From Amaurobius ferox (Eukaryota; Arthropoda; Arachnida; Araneae; Amaurobiidae): 64,000 nucleotides of DNA. Under the pieces are notes generated by a model. That model saw nothing but the letters and a program-made list of their open reading frames with translations, did not search any database and had not been told where the DNA came from. The stretch covers positions 142,390,450 to 142,454,449 of the forward strand of contig OX578134.1 in assembly GCA_951213105.1 (NCBI GenBank). The letters run 5' to 3'. Both the position numbers and the translations under genes were made by a program. Positions 13,209 to 26,809 of the stretch are shown piece after piece (the first letter of the stretch is position 1; each line of letters starts with the position of its first letter).

Positions 13209-14662
13209 CAGAATGTGATTTTAATTTGAAGTAGGGGATACAAATCATAGACATTGCCATTACATTTCCGACTTCAGGCATTTAGTTTAGTATTAATAGA
13301 TATATGGAGGTCTTCGAATAAAGGCATGTAAAAAATAATATAACAAATAATTTTTTTTTTCTGATCAATGCTAGTTCTTGGAAAGTGAAAAATAAAAATA
13401 GATAAAATATATGAATATTTATTTGGTTCATAAATACTTTAGATTGTTTCTTAATATTCAGGTTTCAGATTCCTATATCAGTTACAGAATGGTAAGTATT
13501 TATCTCTATTATTTGCGAGTAATAATAAACACTGCTGAAAACAACTAAGTTATTAGGATTTACAAATTTTAAATTAAATCTGTTTTGAAATTTAAGATTA
13601 GATAAATCGTATTATAATAATATATGTCAATCAATAAATTAGTAACCGCAAATAATAATCTTCTGTAAATTAACACATAAAGAACAGAAAATCTATTTAA
13701 ATATTTTTATTACTACTTTTTTCACATAAATGATAACAGATAATGTAAATGAACGTTGAGTTTTAATCTTGATTTAAAATGTTTACAAAACTGTATCTGA
13801 ATTCAGCTAATTTTCAATTATTAATATTATTAATAAAATGGTAAAAAAGTACCATATTAATTAATTAATTCAAGGATACTTTTTGTAGAAATAATTTTGT
13901 TCAGTTGTCTAAAAATAGATGCAGTATCAGCTGTCTAAAAATAGATGCAGGATCTAACAGGGTATGATTTTAATTCGAAGTAAGGGATACAGATCATAGA
14001 CATTGTTCCTAACTTCCCAGACATTTAGTTTAGAAGTATTAAAGAAAAAAAGCTCTTCGAATGAAGACATGTAAAAGAAATAATGTACATTTTTTTTTCT
14101 GATTAAATAAATAAGAATGCTAATTCTTGAAAAATGGAAACTAAAAATAGAAAATGTCTGTATTTTTATTTGGTTCATAATTATTTTAGATTGTTTCTTA
14201 ATATTTACGTTCCAAATTTTTATATCAGGTACAGAAAAACAACACTTTATCTTAGGCAGGTTATTTACGGCTAATAATAATCACAGCTGAAAACAACTGA
14301 ATTATTTGGATTGAATTTACAAATTTTAAATTAAAACTATTTTGAAATTTGAGATTCAATAAATCGTATTATAATAATATGTCGATTAATAAATCAGTAA
14401 CTACAAATCTACGGTAAAAAAAGGAAATATATTTAAATATTTTTATTTTTAGTTCTTTCTCATAAATGATATCAGATAATTTAAATGAACGTGTTGATAT
14501 CTAAACTTGATTTAAAATGTTCAAGATATTGCCTCTGAATTTAACTTGCATTCTATTATTAATACTATAACCAAAATGGTAAAAAATGTATTACATTAAT
14601 TAATTCAATTACAATTTTCACTAAAATATTTTTGTTTATCAGTCTAAAAATAGAACCAGGAT
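13209..14662. repeat. Tandem segmental duplication, period about 749 bp
   Basis: Copy A (about 13209-13950) and copy B (about 13957-14662) align along their length. Shared blocks include GATTTTAATT-GAAGTA, ATCATAGACATTG, TTTATTTGGTTCATAA, TAGATTGTTTCTTAATATT, TGAAAACAACT and AAATCGTATTATAATAATAT. Copy A ends with a short tandem of GTCTAAAAATAGATGCAG (about 13903-13950), a word copy B has once. Many substitutions and indels separate the copies. No gene is recognised. Confidence 0.75.
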
Positions 14663-14768
14663 TTTCTGAAACCATAATTATTCAAATGGAAAATGTATAT
14701 AGAACAACAAATATATTGAACAATTATTGGACACAAACTTGCAGACGAATCTTTATTTCCACATCTTT

Positions 14769-15551
14769 ACTTTCCCTGCAATACATGGAAATGTATAGGG
14801 AAAGTAGTGGAATCATGCCGAAAATCGCAACTCGAGTTTTCGACAGATCTACACGTTTCGAGACCTCTAGAATACGAAAAAACTATTTTTAGCGTGACGT
14901 CTGTGTGTGGGTCTGTGTGTCTGTCTGTGTGTCTATGTCTGTGTGTCTGTCTGTCTGTCTGTGCAGATTTTGTATCCACTCTAACTAAAAAACTAATGGA
15001 CTGAATTTCATAAAATTTGTGTAAGTCATTTGTGGGCGACTCTGTTGGTGATTAGTTTTGGGTACAATTCGGGATAAAAGAACCAGCCTTTTTTGCGAAA
15101 TGGCCCGCAAAAGCGTGTATCCACTCTAGCTGAAAAACTAATGAACCGAATTTCATAAAAATCAGTTGATAAGTTGTTCGTGGGTTACCTTGGTGCTGAT
15201 TAGATTTTGGTACGATTCAGTAAAAATAACCTGCCTTTTTTTGTGAAATGGCCCGCAAAAATCTTCAAAATCTAATCTAACTAAAAAACTACGCATGCTC
15301 AAATATATCCATTAAATGCTTGTTTTATACGTAATTTTTAACGATGAAAAGAATAAGTCCAACCCCTTTACACTAGGTCAAGCCGTTCTCGAGATATTTT
15401 AGATGGACTTATTTTCTCTACGCCACCTTTGAAAATAAGTCCAGTTACCAAATGGAAATGAAAATTGAATTAAAAATGAATGAAATTTAATTAAAATAAA
15501 GAGAACGTGGATATAAGTCTGCAGGGAAAGTCATGTGCTGCCCGCATCATA
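14769..15551 (-). mobile_element. Hairpin-ended interspersed element, copy 4 (inverted)
   Basis: The left edge is the family hairpin: ACTTTCCCT at 14769 pairs with AGGGAAAGT ending at 14805, with inner ATACAT/ATGTAT pairing. The right edge, CATGTGCTGCCCGCATCAT at about 15551, is the reverse complement of the left end of copies 1 and 2. The microsatellite here is an impure GTCT/GTGT tract (about 14898-14962). The middle carries two related blocks ending AAATGGCCCGCAAAA (near 15095 and 15245). The interior differs from copies 1 and 2 although the ends match, as expected of a non-autonomous family in which only the termini are constrained. Confidence 0.55.
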
Positions 15552-16003
15552 TCTTTAATTTATAGAATCCATGCAGAAAGATAATACTTCATTACATAAC
15601 TATTTTCACTTGAATATTCTAGTTATTTAACTATTTTTACTTATGTATAACTTACAATACATCCTCCCATAATATATCATTAGCATTTTTATATATAATA
15701 ATTTAAAACAGTGCATTATATTTAAAAGTTTAACATTTTTATATTTTCCTGATTTTTTTTCCGTATAAAAATGTATCCTAGAAGTTTCAACGTTTAAAAG
15801 TCTGTTGCGTGCAAAGCCAGTAACGTTCAAAAGAAATTATTTCTAAAAGATACTTTCCATCTATGCAATCTTATATTAAGATATTGCATGACGCTATAAA
15901 TGTAACTTAAATGATACCAAATGCAATTGTGTAAAGTGTTATGGATTTCCTTGACTTAACATACTTATTACTTTAAACAAAAATACTTATTAATTTTACT
16001 TTT

Positions 16004-16621
16004 AGATGATATTATTGAGTTTGACTATATATATATATAGCTGTTATTTTTTACTTTAACTTCCGTTAGTATGTTTATATGCATATAAAAATACATTTTA
16101 TGTCAAAAATATGTTTATAATATACTCATGTGGCATTGGTTTAATGAGATCATTTAAGTCTGAGTCCAGTGGCGTGCTGAAAGTTTCAACTTGTGTTTTT
16201 GATACTCCTTATATAATTTTAATAAATGATATTCGTTTGACTTTGCTGTGTGTTATTTAGATTTATCTGTGATTTTCTTTTATTTTATTTAATATTTGTG
16301 GCTGAAGAAGAAGTTTCTTAAAGATAAGGGTTTTGTTTTTATATGTCCTTTAAAAAGTTTCGGTTCTTTTGTTCTTAGGGCAAGACATCTTGGACATTTA
16401 CTTTTTCGGACAGGAGGATGAACCTTTGTGGTTATTTGAATAAGTGGTGCTCGTGCTTGTGTCTTCTAAATTCCAAATTTAGGAGGTCACTTTCGACTTT
16501 TATACCTTTAGACGATATTTTAAACTTTGACTTTAGACGATACTTTTTACTTTAACTTCACTTGGTTGTTTATATGCATATAAAATATATTATATATAAA
16601 AAATATGTTTATAATATATAA
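16004..16621. repeat. Direct repeats of about 115 bp around a 380-bp spacer
   Basis: Blocks at about 16004-16127 and 16510-16621 share GA-GATATT, TTTTTACTTTAACTTC, GTTTATATGCATATAAAA and AAAATATGTTTATAATATA. The spacer (16128-16509) is less AT-rich but has no recognised coding or structural feature. It could be a local duplication or a very decayed element. Confidence 0.5.
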
Positions 16622-18515
<1,894 letters not shown>

Positions 18516-18600
18516 ATATTACATCTATCACATCTAAAAACTGACAACTGAAAATATACTCAAAGGCGCCAAGCTGCTCAGACAAGTACATTTCTATACA

Positions 18601-19586
18601 ACTCAATAATTAGAAAAAGAAAAAAGAAGAATGACATTGTATCAAAATTTCGCCGGGGGGGATTGTGACCCCCACTTGCCGGTTTAGCCAGCTTTATGTC
18701 ATGACGACACTCCCGGAAGCGGATACAATGTCGCCAACCAAGTACATATACTAATACTTTAAATGTAAAAAAGAAAAAAGTTGAAAAACCTATACTTTCC
18801 CTAACCTATACAAAGACTACGCTTTTTACTACATCCAAACAGAAACACAAAATACTACAAAAATGACCCACATCCAATACCAATATATCAAGAAAAACAA
18901 GCCACGCATACACCTCACCGAAATGTAAAAGACTCTTACTTTGTACCTAATGATCTCCCTCAGACAGTCAACCATGACCTTCACAATGCAGCCGCTGTCC
19001 AATACTATCTCAGACAGAAAGCTCTCTTCCACTCAAATACAAGTCGTAACACTCGGTTACGGTTATGCCGTAAAATTTACACAATATATCACAGAGAAAA
19101 CGTAGAGGGTAACCCATTACGATTGCTTCTTCTAGATAATTCAGATCACTTATATAACGATTTTCAACACTGCTATTTAAACGTTTGCTTCTTGTTAAAA
19201 ATTGTGAAGGTCATGGTTGACTGTCTGAGGGAGATCATTAGGTACAAAGTAAGAGTCTTTTACATTTCGGTGAGGTGTATGCGTGGCTTGTTTTTCTTGA
19301 TATATTGGTATTGGATGTGGGTCATTTTTGTAGTATTTTGTGTTTCTGTTTGGATGTAGTAAAAAGCGTAGTCTTTGTATAGGTTAGGGAAAGTATAGGT
19401 TTTTCAACTTTTTTCTTTTTTACATTTAAAGTATTAGTATATGTACTTGGTTGGAGACATTGTATCCGCTTCCGGGAGTGTCGTCATGACATAAAGCTGG
19501 CTAAACCGGGAAGTGGGGGTCACAATCCCCCCCGGCGAAATTTTGATACAATGTCATTCTTCTTTTTTCTTTTTCTAATTATTGAG

Positions 19587-19587
<1 letters not shown>
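18601..19587. mobile_element. Near-perfect palindromic (foldback) element in TA-repeat context
   Basis: The arms, 18601-18987 and 19201-19587, are both 387 bp and are reverse complements with about three mismatches that I can see. A unique 213-bp spacer lies between. The outer ends are ACTCAATAATTAG and its complement. The right arm abuts a (TA)n tract directly and the left arm lies 92 bp from another. Each arm carries a GC-rich segment bounded by GACATTGTATC and GATACAATGTC. No open frame resembles a protein: the same short frame read from both arms is a by-product of the palindrome. Equal arm lengths and very low divergence suggest a young foldback transposon or MITE. An assembly palindrome is the main alternative. 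Confidence 0.65.
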
Positions 19588-19666
<79 letters not shown>

Positions 19667-19674
19667 TAGATTGT

Positions 19675-19706
<32 letters not shown>

Positions 19707-19715
19707 AGATATATA
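19588..19715. repeat. (TA)n microsatellite, pure then interrupted
   Basis: Pure TA to 19652, then TA interrupted by TG, TTAG and TTGT to about 19715. It separates the palindromic element from the truncated left terminus of the mariner-type transposon and has probably replaced that terminus's outermost bases. Confidence 0.9.
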
Positions 19716-20160
19716 TATTTAAAATATTGTTTTTAGACATATATAATATAATAAATTACATATTTGCGTTAAAAAAAGGTACATAATTTCATAATTTTAT
19801 GAAATCGATTAAAATTTTTTAGTGAATTAAATTTTAAGAAATAAAAAATTTAATTTTGTATACGGCTCCCATACAAAAACATTTCCAATGAGTAAAATGT
19901 GCTCTATACACTAATAAGGTGATGTACAAAATTTCAACATTTTATCATAAAAAGTCCCAAAGATATGAAAAGACAAAGATGCCGACTTAAACCACTTTTC
20001 GATGCATCGACAGGGGTTCTCAGAGGAGAAGAACCATATCGGCATATTGCGCTTCAGGGGGATATACACAAATTGCCAAGGAAAACAATGATTACATAAA
20101 TGATTAATAATTTTTCTATTTATTGGTATAAAAGTATTTACACTGTGTGGAAATAATAAC

Positions 20161-22125
20161 TTAACACAAAGATAACAAAGCTTCTTCAAAATATTTTCCA
20201 TCTATGCCAATACATCGCTGCATTCGCCTGATAACACTCCTGTGCTCTCGATCACGTTTTTGTTCGGTGATGTCACGACAACCATCGTGAATGCGCTGTT
20301 GCAACTGTGCTTCATTTAAGTTAGGTGACAGAAATACAGTTGTGCGTTAACGACCCCACAAATAAAAATCCATAGGCGTTAAATCAGGCGATCTAGGGGG
20401 AAATTCGTCTGGCCCTTTCAAGCCAATCCAGTTGTCTGGAAACTAGTTATTTATCCAGTGTTTCACAAGTGTAGTATGGTGAGATGGAGATCCGTCCTGT
20501 TGAAACCATATATGTGGAAGTTCTGTTAGGGGCAGTTCATCCATAAAATGAGGAATTATCACATTCAGAATCTCATTCACAAATATGTTACCCGTCATCA
20601 TAACCCCAACATCATAAAATATGGTCCAAGCAAACGTTCTCTGAAAATACTACACCATACGTTCACAGAAAATTGCTTCTGATGATGAATATCATGTACC
20701 ACGAATGTATTTGTGTCAGACCAGAAGTGCTCATTTTGAGGATTTATGCATCCATCTTGTTTAAAATAGCATTCGTCAGCCCAAATAACGTTTTTCATTA
20801 AAGTGGGAGTTGCATCTTCCTGATTTGGAGCCCAATTACAAAAATCTAGACGACGTTGGTAATCTGTTGGCTCCTGTCCTTGCACACCATGAATGTTAAA
20901 TGGATGCCATTTATTCAGTCACAGTATTCTCCACACTGTTGCACGTGGTACGTTCATTTCTGAAGCAGCTGTACGAACACTTCCATGTGAATGACTGCAA
21001 AAGTAAGCCAAAATATCAATTTCTACATCAGTTGAGTAATGTCTAGGTCTACTTAGACCACCTACACGATGTACGATTCCTCTTTCACACACTCGTTGAA
21101 CCAATCAAGAAATACAGGGTGCCCCAAAAAGTTTGAAACGCGCTTTAATTCTTTACCTGTTGGAGATAGTGGACAATATAAATTGCAAAAATTTTGAAAC
21201 TAAGGTAGGAAATAAGACAGCGTTAATAAATTAGCACTCCCATTACATGTAAAAAGAATTACACTTTTTAAATTTTTATACGACCTCCTTAGACAAATTT
21301 GGCCAATCAGAAAATGTTTATTTTTAAGTCAATAAGATCATTAAAAAAACCGCATATCTGTACCTTCAAAATTGAGCTGGTTATATTTAATTGAAAATTG
21401 AACATTGTGAATGGGGACCATATATTAAATTAGAAATGTAAATTTGTGACATATCACAAAAAAGATAAAACACTGGATGATAACACATAGGATACCCAAC
21501 CTCGTAGTGAGTACCATTGATTTATATGATCTCTGTCTGTGTAATGCTTTATGCTTTATGTAAATGCATTTGTGATAAAAAATCCAACACATATTAACGT
21601 ATTTTTGATCAAAACAATTTCCATCGTCAATTTGTTTATGATTCCTATTTTCGCTGAAGAAACAGCCTTTCACATGGTACGGAAAAGTGACATAAATCAG
21701 ATTTTTCCTTTATCATAAATCAGTTGATTTTAAAGATACAGATATGAGGTTTTTTAATGTTTTTGTTGCATTAAAATTAAAAAAAAAATTCTGATCGACC
21801 AACTTTGTCTAAGGGGATCGTATAAAAATTTTAAAAGTGTAACTTTTTGAAAAATAATGGGAGTAATTAACGTAGTCCTATTTCCCACCTTACTTTCAAC
21901 GTTTTTGCAATTAACATTGCCCACTAACCTCCAACAGGTAAAGAATTAAAGAGCGTTTTAATCTTTTTGGGACGCCCTGTATATCTCACAGAAGGATGTC
22001 GAGAATTGGGAAAAGTACGTTGATATTCCCGTGCAGTTTCGTTAGCATTGCGATTTCATTAACTGTACAGCATAAGCATCTCAAAAAGTTCTGCGTTGCT
22101 GTATTGCGATATACTATCGATATAG
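20161..22125 (-). pseudogene. Broken mariner-type (DDE/D) transposase
   Basis: A cut-and-paste transposase of the arthropod type with an N-terminal helix-turn-helix region (DUF4817-like) and a DDE_3-like core, read on the minus strand. The N-terminal part (about 21983-22125) shows AELFEMLML and then NANETAREYQRTFPNSRHPS. After the inserted MITE, LVQRVCERG and a helix-turn-helix segment (TAASEMNVPRATVWRIL) follow. The first catalytic Asp is in NVIWADECYF, the second in WFQQDGSPSHH. The third is probably in RSPDLTPMDFYLW, about 41 residues after the second. The reading ends GIDGKYFEEAL at a TAA at 20161. Several stop codons and at least one frameshift, near the MITE junction, make it nonfunctional. 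I could not place a start codon. Confidence 0.75.
21115..21979. mobile_element. TA-flanked MITE inserted in the transposase relic
   Basis: The ends are CAGGGTGCCCCAAAAAG and, on the other strand, CAGGGCGTCCCAAAAAG. TA flanks both sides (21113-21114 and 21980-21981). The arms are long, about 21115-21377 and 21723-21979. They share AATTCTTTACCTGTTGGAG, ACGACCTCCTTAGAC-like and CATATCTGTA-CTT blocks. The centre of about 345 bp has no convincing ORF. TA duplication and CAGGG termini suit a non-autonomous Tc1/mariner element. The terminal CAGGGTG resembles the host transposon's end, so the two could share a transposase lineage. Confidence 0.75.
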
Positions 22126-22821
22126 GCTAAATACACTCTCAAAATGTAATAGAAATATGGAATATTTAAGGGTCGCTCAGACTGCCGGGCTGCGCGTGTC
22201 TACGCTTGCGTAAACGAGGCGATTGATCAATAGCAGAGCAAAAACAACTTTGTCATGTACTATTTGTCTTTTTTGATTGTGTGACACACAGATCAGAGGC
22301 ATACATTTGCATATGCATGCATTTCTAAGCTGCTTTAATGTTAATTTTGAGTGTGCCATTTCCAAGTTTTATTCTGTAGTTAATGATGTAAAATTTTAAG
22401 GTAGTTTTCAGGAAGCATATTTTTGAAAAATTGTAAATAAATCTGAAGGTATGGGGCTGATATTATTTGCTTATGATGCATTTTTGCGTTGCGCCATTTG
22501 CACTCTTGCTACAAACATTTACATTTTAATTTGCGATTAATCCCTCACCAATTCTTTTAAACATATCTCTAGAACTTTGTATGGTAAAGTGCTGAAATTT
22601 TTACCATCATCTTATGGGGTACATTTTACTCATTGGAAATGTTTTTGCACGGGGACCGTATAAAAATTAAATTTTGTATTTCTTTAAATTTAATCCCCTG
22701 AAAAGTTTTATCGATTTCATAAAATTCTGTACCTTTTTTACGCAAATTTGTAATTTATTATATATGTCTAAGATCAATATTTAAGACTAAAAACCAAAGT
22801 CAATGTTTTTCGTTCACCCTG

Positions 22822-25800
22822 TTTATATTTGCATTATATTTAATATAATTATAGTATATTATCTTCATTGTATTTAAAAACATTTCAAAATATTTTACTC
22901 ACTATTAATTGCTGATGGTGTTGTAGATGATTGAATATAACATAAGATTCCTTCAAATTATGCATATAAATTATTTCGACCTATATATAAACAGTTTCGG
23001 CAAATATTATCATAAATAAAGGCTTCCGCACAAATAGGCGAAAACAAATGACAGATTTATTAAATTCAAGACTGTAAAGCTCTGTTGTTGCATCCAATCA
23101 ATGAAAAATAGTTATTTGTAAATGCTTATTTTGAAATCAGTTGAATTGGGTGATGATAATTGATAGGGTTCTAAAATATGTTAAAGCATTACATTCTGTC
23201 AAATTGTATCAACGGTGAACATATTATCGAATTATTTATTGTTATAAACACGCTCTCGTACAAACTTATATTCATGTTTAAAGTCTACTTTATATTTCTT
23301 TAAAATCATAGAACAGAAATTGATTAATGGTAGGAGAAACAGCTTGATACTGTCAGACAACTTTATGCTGTAAATTTGAGTTTTCTGTAAGAAGACGTTA
23401 ATATTGTAAGCATGTCAAGCCTGATACAAAATAATTATAAAATATTAATAAAATACGTATGGAAATATAGATGACTACTGACGTAAACATGTAAGACTAT
23501 ATACGTATTGTTATAAATATTACTTGGCTTTCTTTTATGAAAAAAGTTCGAGAATAACTTCATTAGTATATTATAAGCATCCTTATTGACCTTTAGAAGA
23601 GGCAGACTTGCTTAAAACTGTCATAAAGATATATATTTAACAGATTGAACAATGTTTCGCATCATTCAATGACATAAACACATTCACATTTTATTTCATA
23701 TGAAAATTATTTGTACTTATTTTTTGTCCACAATTCGAATGCAATAATTTTTTAAATAAATATCAGTGTCTTTGCATCGTAGATATTTGAAACTTCTAAG
23801 CGTTTCACCAGGGATACGCCTAACTTATATCGGAATATATTGTTATAGAGGAATATTTTCTAAATAATGTTGAATAGTAATGGATATAGAATTCAGATGT
23901 TTCAATTGTATTTACCCAACATATGCGCAATTGTAATTATATTGAGAAACTGGAGGGACCATTTAATACAGAAAAATCTTCGTTATACACCAAAAATCAT
24001 CCAAATGCTATATGGTCTTATGATAGTGTTCATTTTCTAAAACTCTTTCGAGGGTCATATTTAATGATCATATTTTGGTGAGTTCATTATAAAGTTATTA
24101 AAAGTATAATTTTGTTCAAATTATGTATTGGTTATAGAATTAAGTATTTTACAAATTGATTTCGATAAAAAATAAATTAAATTCTAGAAATAACTCATAT
24201 AATAACTGCAAAAATATAAACCGGATTACTCAACATTTTTAGAGATAATGATTTCAGTTGTAATATGTTCTAATAGAACGTAATAAGATTGTAATACAGT
24301 GTTTGTTTAAGTTCAATATTTTTGTTTTGTGTTTAGTTAGTTTAACTCAATGATTTATACATTTACATCATTGTGAGAAGCCAATTATGTAATGAATTAA
24401 TTTCCGAGAAAGCTATATGTAACAATAACATTGTCGTAAGAGTAGACTGTCCATTATTTCTTCATTAATTAAAATGAAAAGTTCCAAATTTTTGGCAGAA
24501 ATTTCATATTGAAAAATGGTATTTTCAAACGGATTTACTGACATGCCAATTTACTATTATAAACCTAAATTAAGACTTTTAAAGACGGAATTAGGTATTT
24601 TAAGAATATTTAGGGATATATTTTGAATTAATTTATGTTTGAAGACAAACATTCATCAAGAAGTTTTCAATTGTAGGAAAATAAATAGGACGTTAATTTT
24701 CGTTTTAAATATTGAAGTCGCTGGAACTTTTACTTCCGTACTAGACAAGTATTAAAAATTTGATTTACATTAATATCACACGCTTTGTAATTGCAAACAT
24801 AAGTCGTCTAGGATCAATATTTTCGGTAATAAATTTCATAATCACATTTATCAAACATCCTATATAGAAACAATTAACACTTCCAGAAAAAAATTATAAT
24901 TTCTCCAAATAACAAAATTGTAATATTTTGTTTCCTTCAATACCAGATATTTCAAAACATAATCGAATCATTTGTAATCAAAAATATATTTAAATGAGCA
25001 CTGTTTTTTAATACTAACACAATATTTATAGCAGGAACAAAACTATTTTAATGCAATTAAATGAAACGTAAAAATAAATCATTAGAATTGTGTTTAATAA
25101 ATATATTTACTTATAAATATTTTGGACTAATTTAATTTTTTACTTTAAATGGCTCAACATATCTGTCTGAAACACATTTTATTATTTCCGTGTCTGTCTG
25201 AAACACACTTTAATATTTTTTCCAATGCTACAAAAAAACCCAGTCACATACTTATGTTTCCTTCATACTGTTAAAAGTCTAAAAAATGGTCTTCATTCCG
25301 ATCTTAAGAACATATGTCTTCTAAGAAAATAAAAGCGTGATAGGGTTCCCGCAACAAAAGGGTGATTAATGAAATATAATAAATTACTAGCCGAAAATTT
25401 ACTAAAAGAGAAAATCCGGGAGATCAAAACAAAAATAAAAGAAATAAGATGTCTGCAAAACAAAAGGGAAAGTGACAAGAAGGAATTTATTTAATAAAGC
25501 ATGAGTCTGTGGGATAAAGAGGGAAATAAAAATATTGGAACATTTATGTGATTTAAACGTGATATCTTTAAAATATCAGTAAAATTAATTTATAATAATT
25601 GCTACTCAAATTTCACAAGTTGTTGATGAAATCTAAAATAAAATAAACTGACAATTTCCGGTTTTTAAAATAAAATATATATAATTTTCTGTAGCAGCAC
25701 CAAAATTTATAGTTTTAATTGTTAGAAGCAGAACCAATTTCAAAACAGATATAATTAAGATGCATTTAATTATTTCTAAAAGTCAAGTAACGATATTTTA

Positions 25801-26760
25801 ATATCGCAAAAATAGAAATACTTAATCTATACTTCCGTAAGCTACAGAAAATAATATTAAACATTTATGAATAGCAACACATATTTCAGAGGAAATGTGA
25901 AATAAATTGTAACATTTTTAACCAAATCGATCTAAACATTTTATCAAAATTAATTCATACTTTTACAGTTAGTGTACTATCTTAAAAATATTTAGGACAG
26001 AAATCTTAGTATCATATTTTTTCACTTTCTAGCAAAGCTGATATATAGTTTTCCATTGTCCAGGGATCTCTGTGTGTCTAACCATTTTATTCAGATCTAT
26101 GTGCGAATATCATTATAAAACATCTAGATTACACATTTTTCTCATTTTCTGTGCTACTGTGATGCTTTATTTTAAATATTCAATGTACAATTTTTTTTAG
26201 CACAAAATACGCAAACATTCTGAAAGCGATATAAAATAAGTAATACATTTCTATTGATGTGTCACTATCTGTGTAAATAAATGGTTGCTAGTAAACAACT
26301 AATAGTATGAGAATTTGGAATATAAAAATATTTATCAATTAACATAAAAAAGTACTTAATTTTAAGACATATTGTTTATATAACGAATATAATGTTTTAT
26401 CCAAATTTAAAATTAATATTAAATATATGTTATAATAATATCTATATCTAAAAACAGTTTGGTTTAAAGAGTTTCTCTAATATTTTTCCACAAATGTAAT
26501 AAATGTTCTACTTTTCTATGGTATAATTCTTGTAGTACAATAAAGAGTAACGAGAAGGACACGAAATTTGTTAAACAGCTGTAGGAGCTGCAGCTGTAGA
26601 TTTTATTATATAAAGAAACCTGTAAGTTAGTTACAATGAATGCATATATCTTGTGGATAAAATAAAGATCAAACTTTTTATGTAAAATACATGTATTTTT
26701 AAGATCAAACTTCTGAACTTATTGAATCTAAATGATTGTCGCTGTAAACTTTTATATTTT

Positions 26761-26763
<3 letters not shown>
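22822..26763. other. AT-rich sequence, nothing recognised
   Basis: I found no transposon ends, tandem arrays or coding signals here. The short frame at 25293-25478 matches nothing known to me. Confidence 0.5.
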
Positions 26764-26802
<39 letters not shown>

Positions 26803-26809
26803 GTGTGTG
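26764..26809. repeat. (TA)n followed by (TG)n microsatellite
   Basis: A TA run to about 26799, then ATATGTGTGTG. Simple repeat only. Confidence 0.9.

Larger units (their letters stand above)
19719..22821 (-). mobile_element. Long-TIR Tc1/mariner-type DNA transposon, decayed
   Basis: The right end terminates at 22821 as the complement of CAGGGTGAACGAAAAAC. From about 22560 to 22800 the sequence matches, in inverted orientation, about 19719-19960. Shared blocks are TTAGACATATATAAT, GCGT-AAAAAAAGGTAC, ATGAAATCGAT, CAAAATTTAATTTT and CATTTCCAATGAGTAAAATG, giving terminal inverted repeats of some 240 bp. The left end lacks its outermost bases, which are replaced by TA repeat. Between the TIRs is one minus-strand transposase relic, interrupted by a separate MITE. 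No clean target duplication survives because the left edge is lost. Confidence 0.7.

Noticed and set aside
18829..19359. The same 50-residue peptide encoded on the minus strand at 18829-19032 and on the plus strand at 19123-19359
   Set aside because: It is the unavoidable result of the palindrome arms; the peptide has no recognisable family and no independent support.
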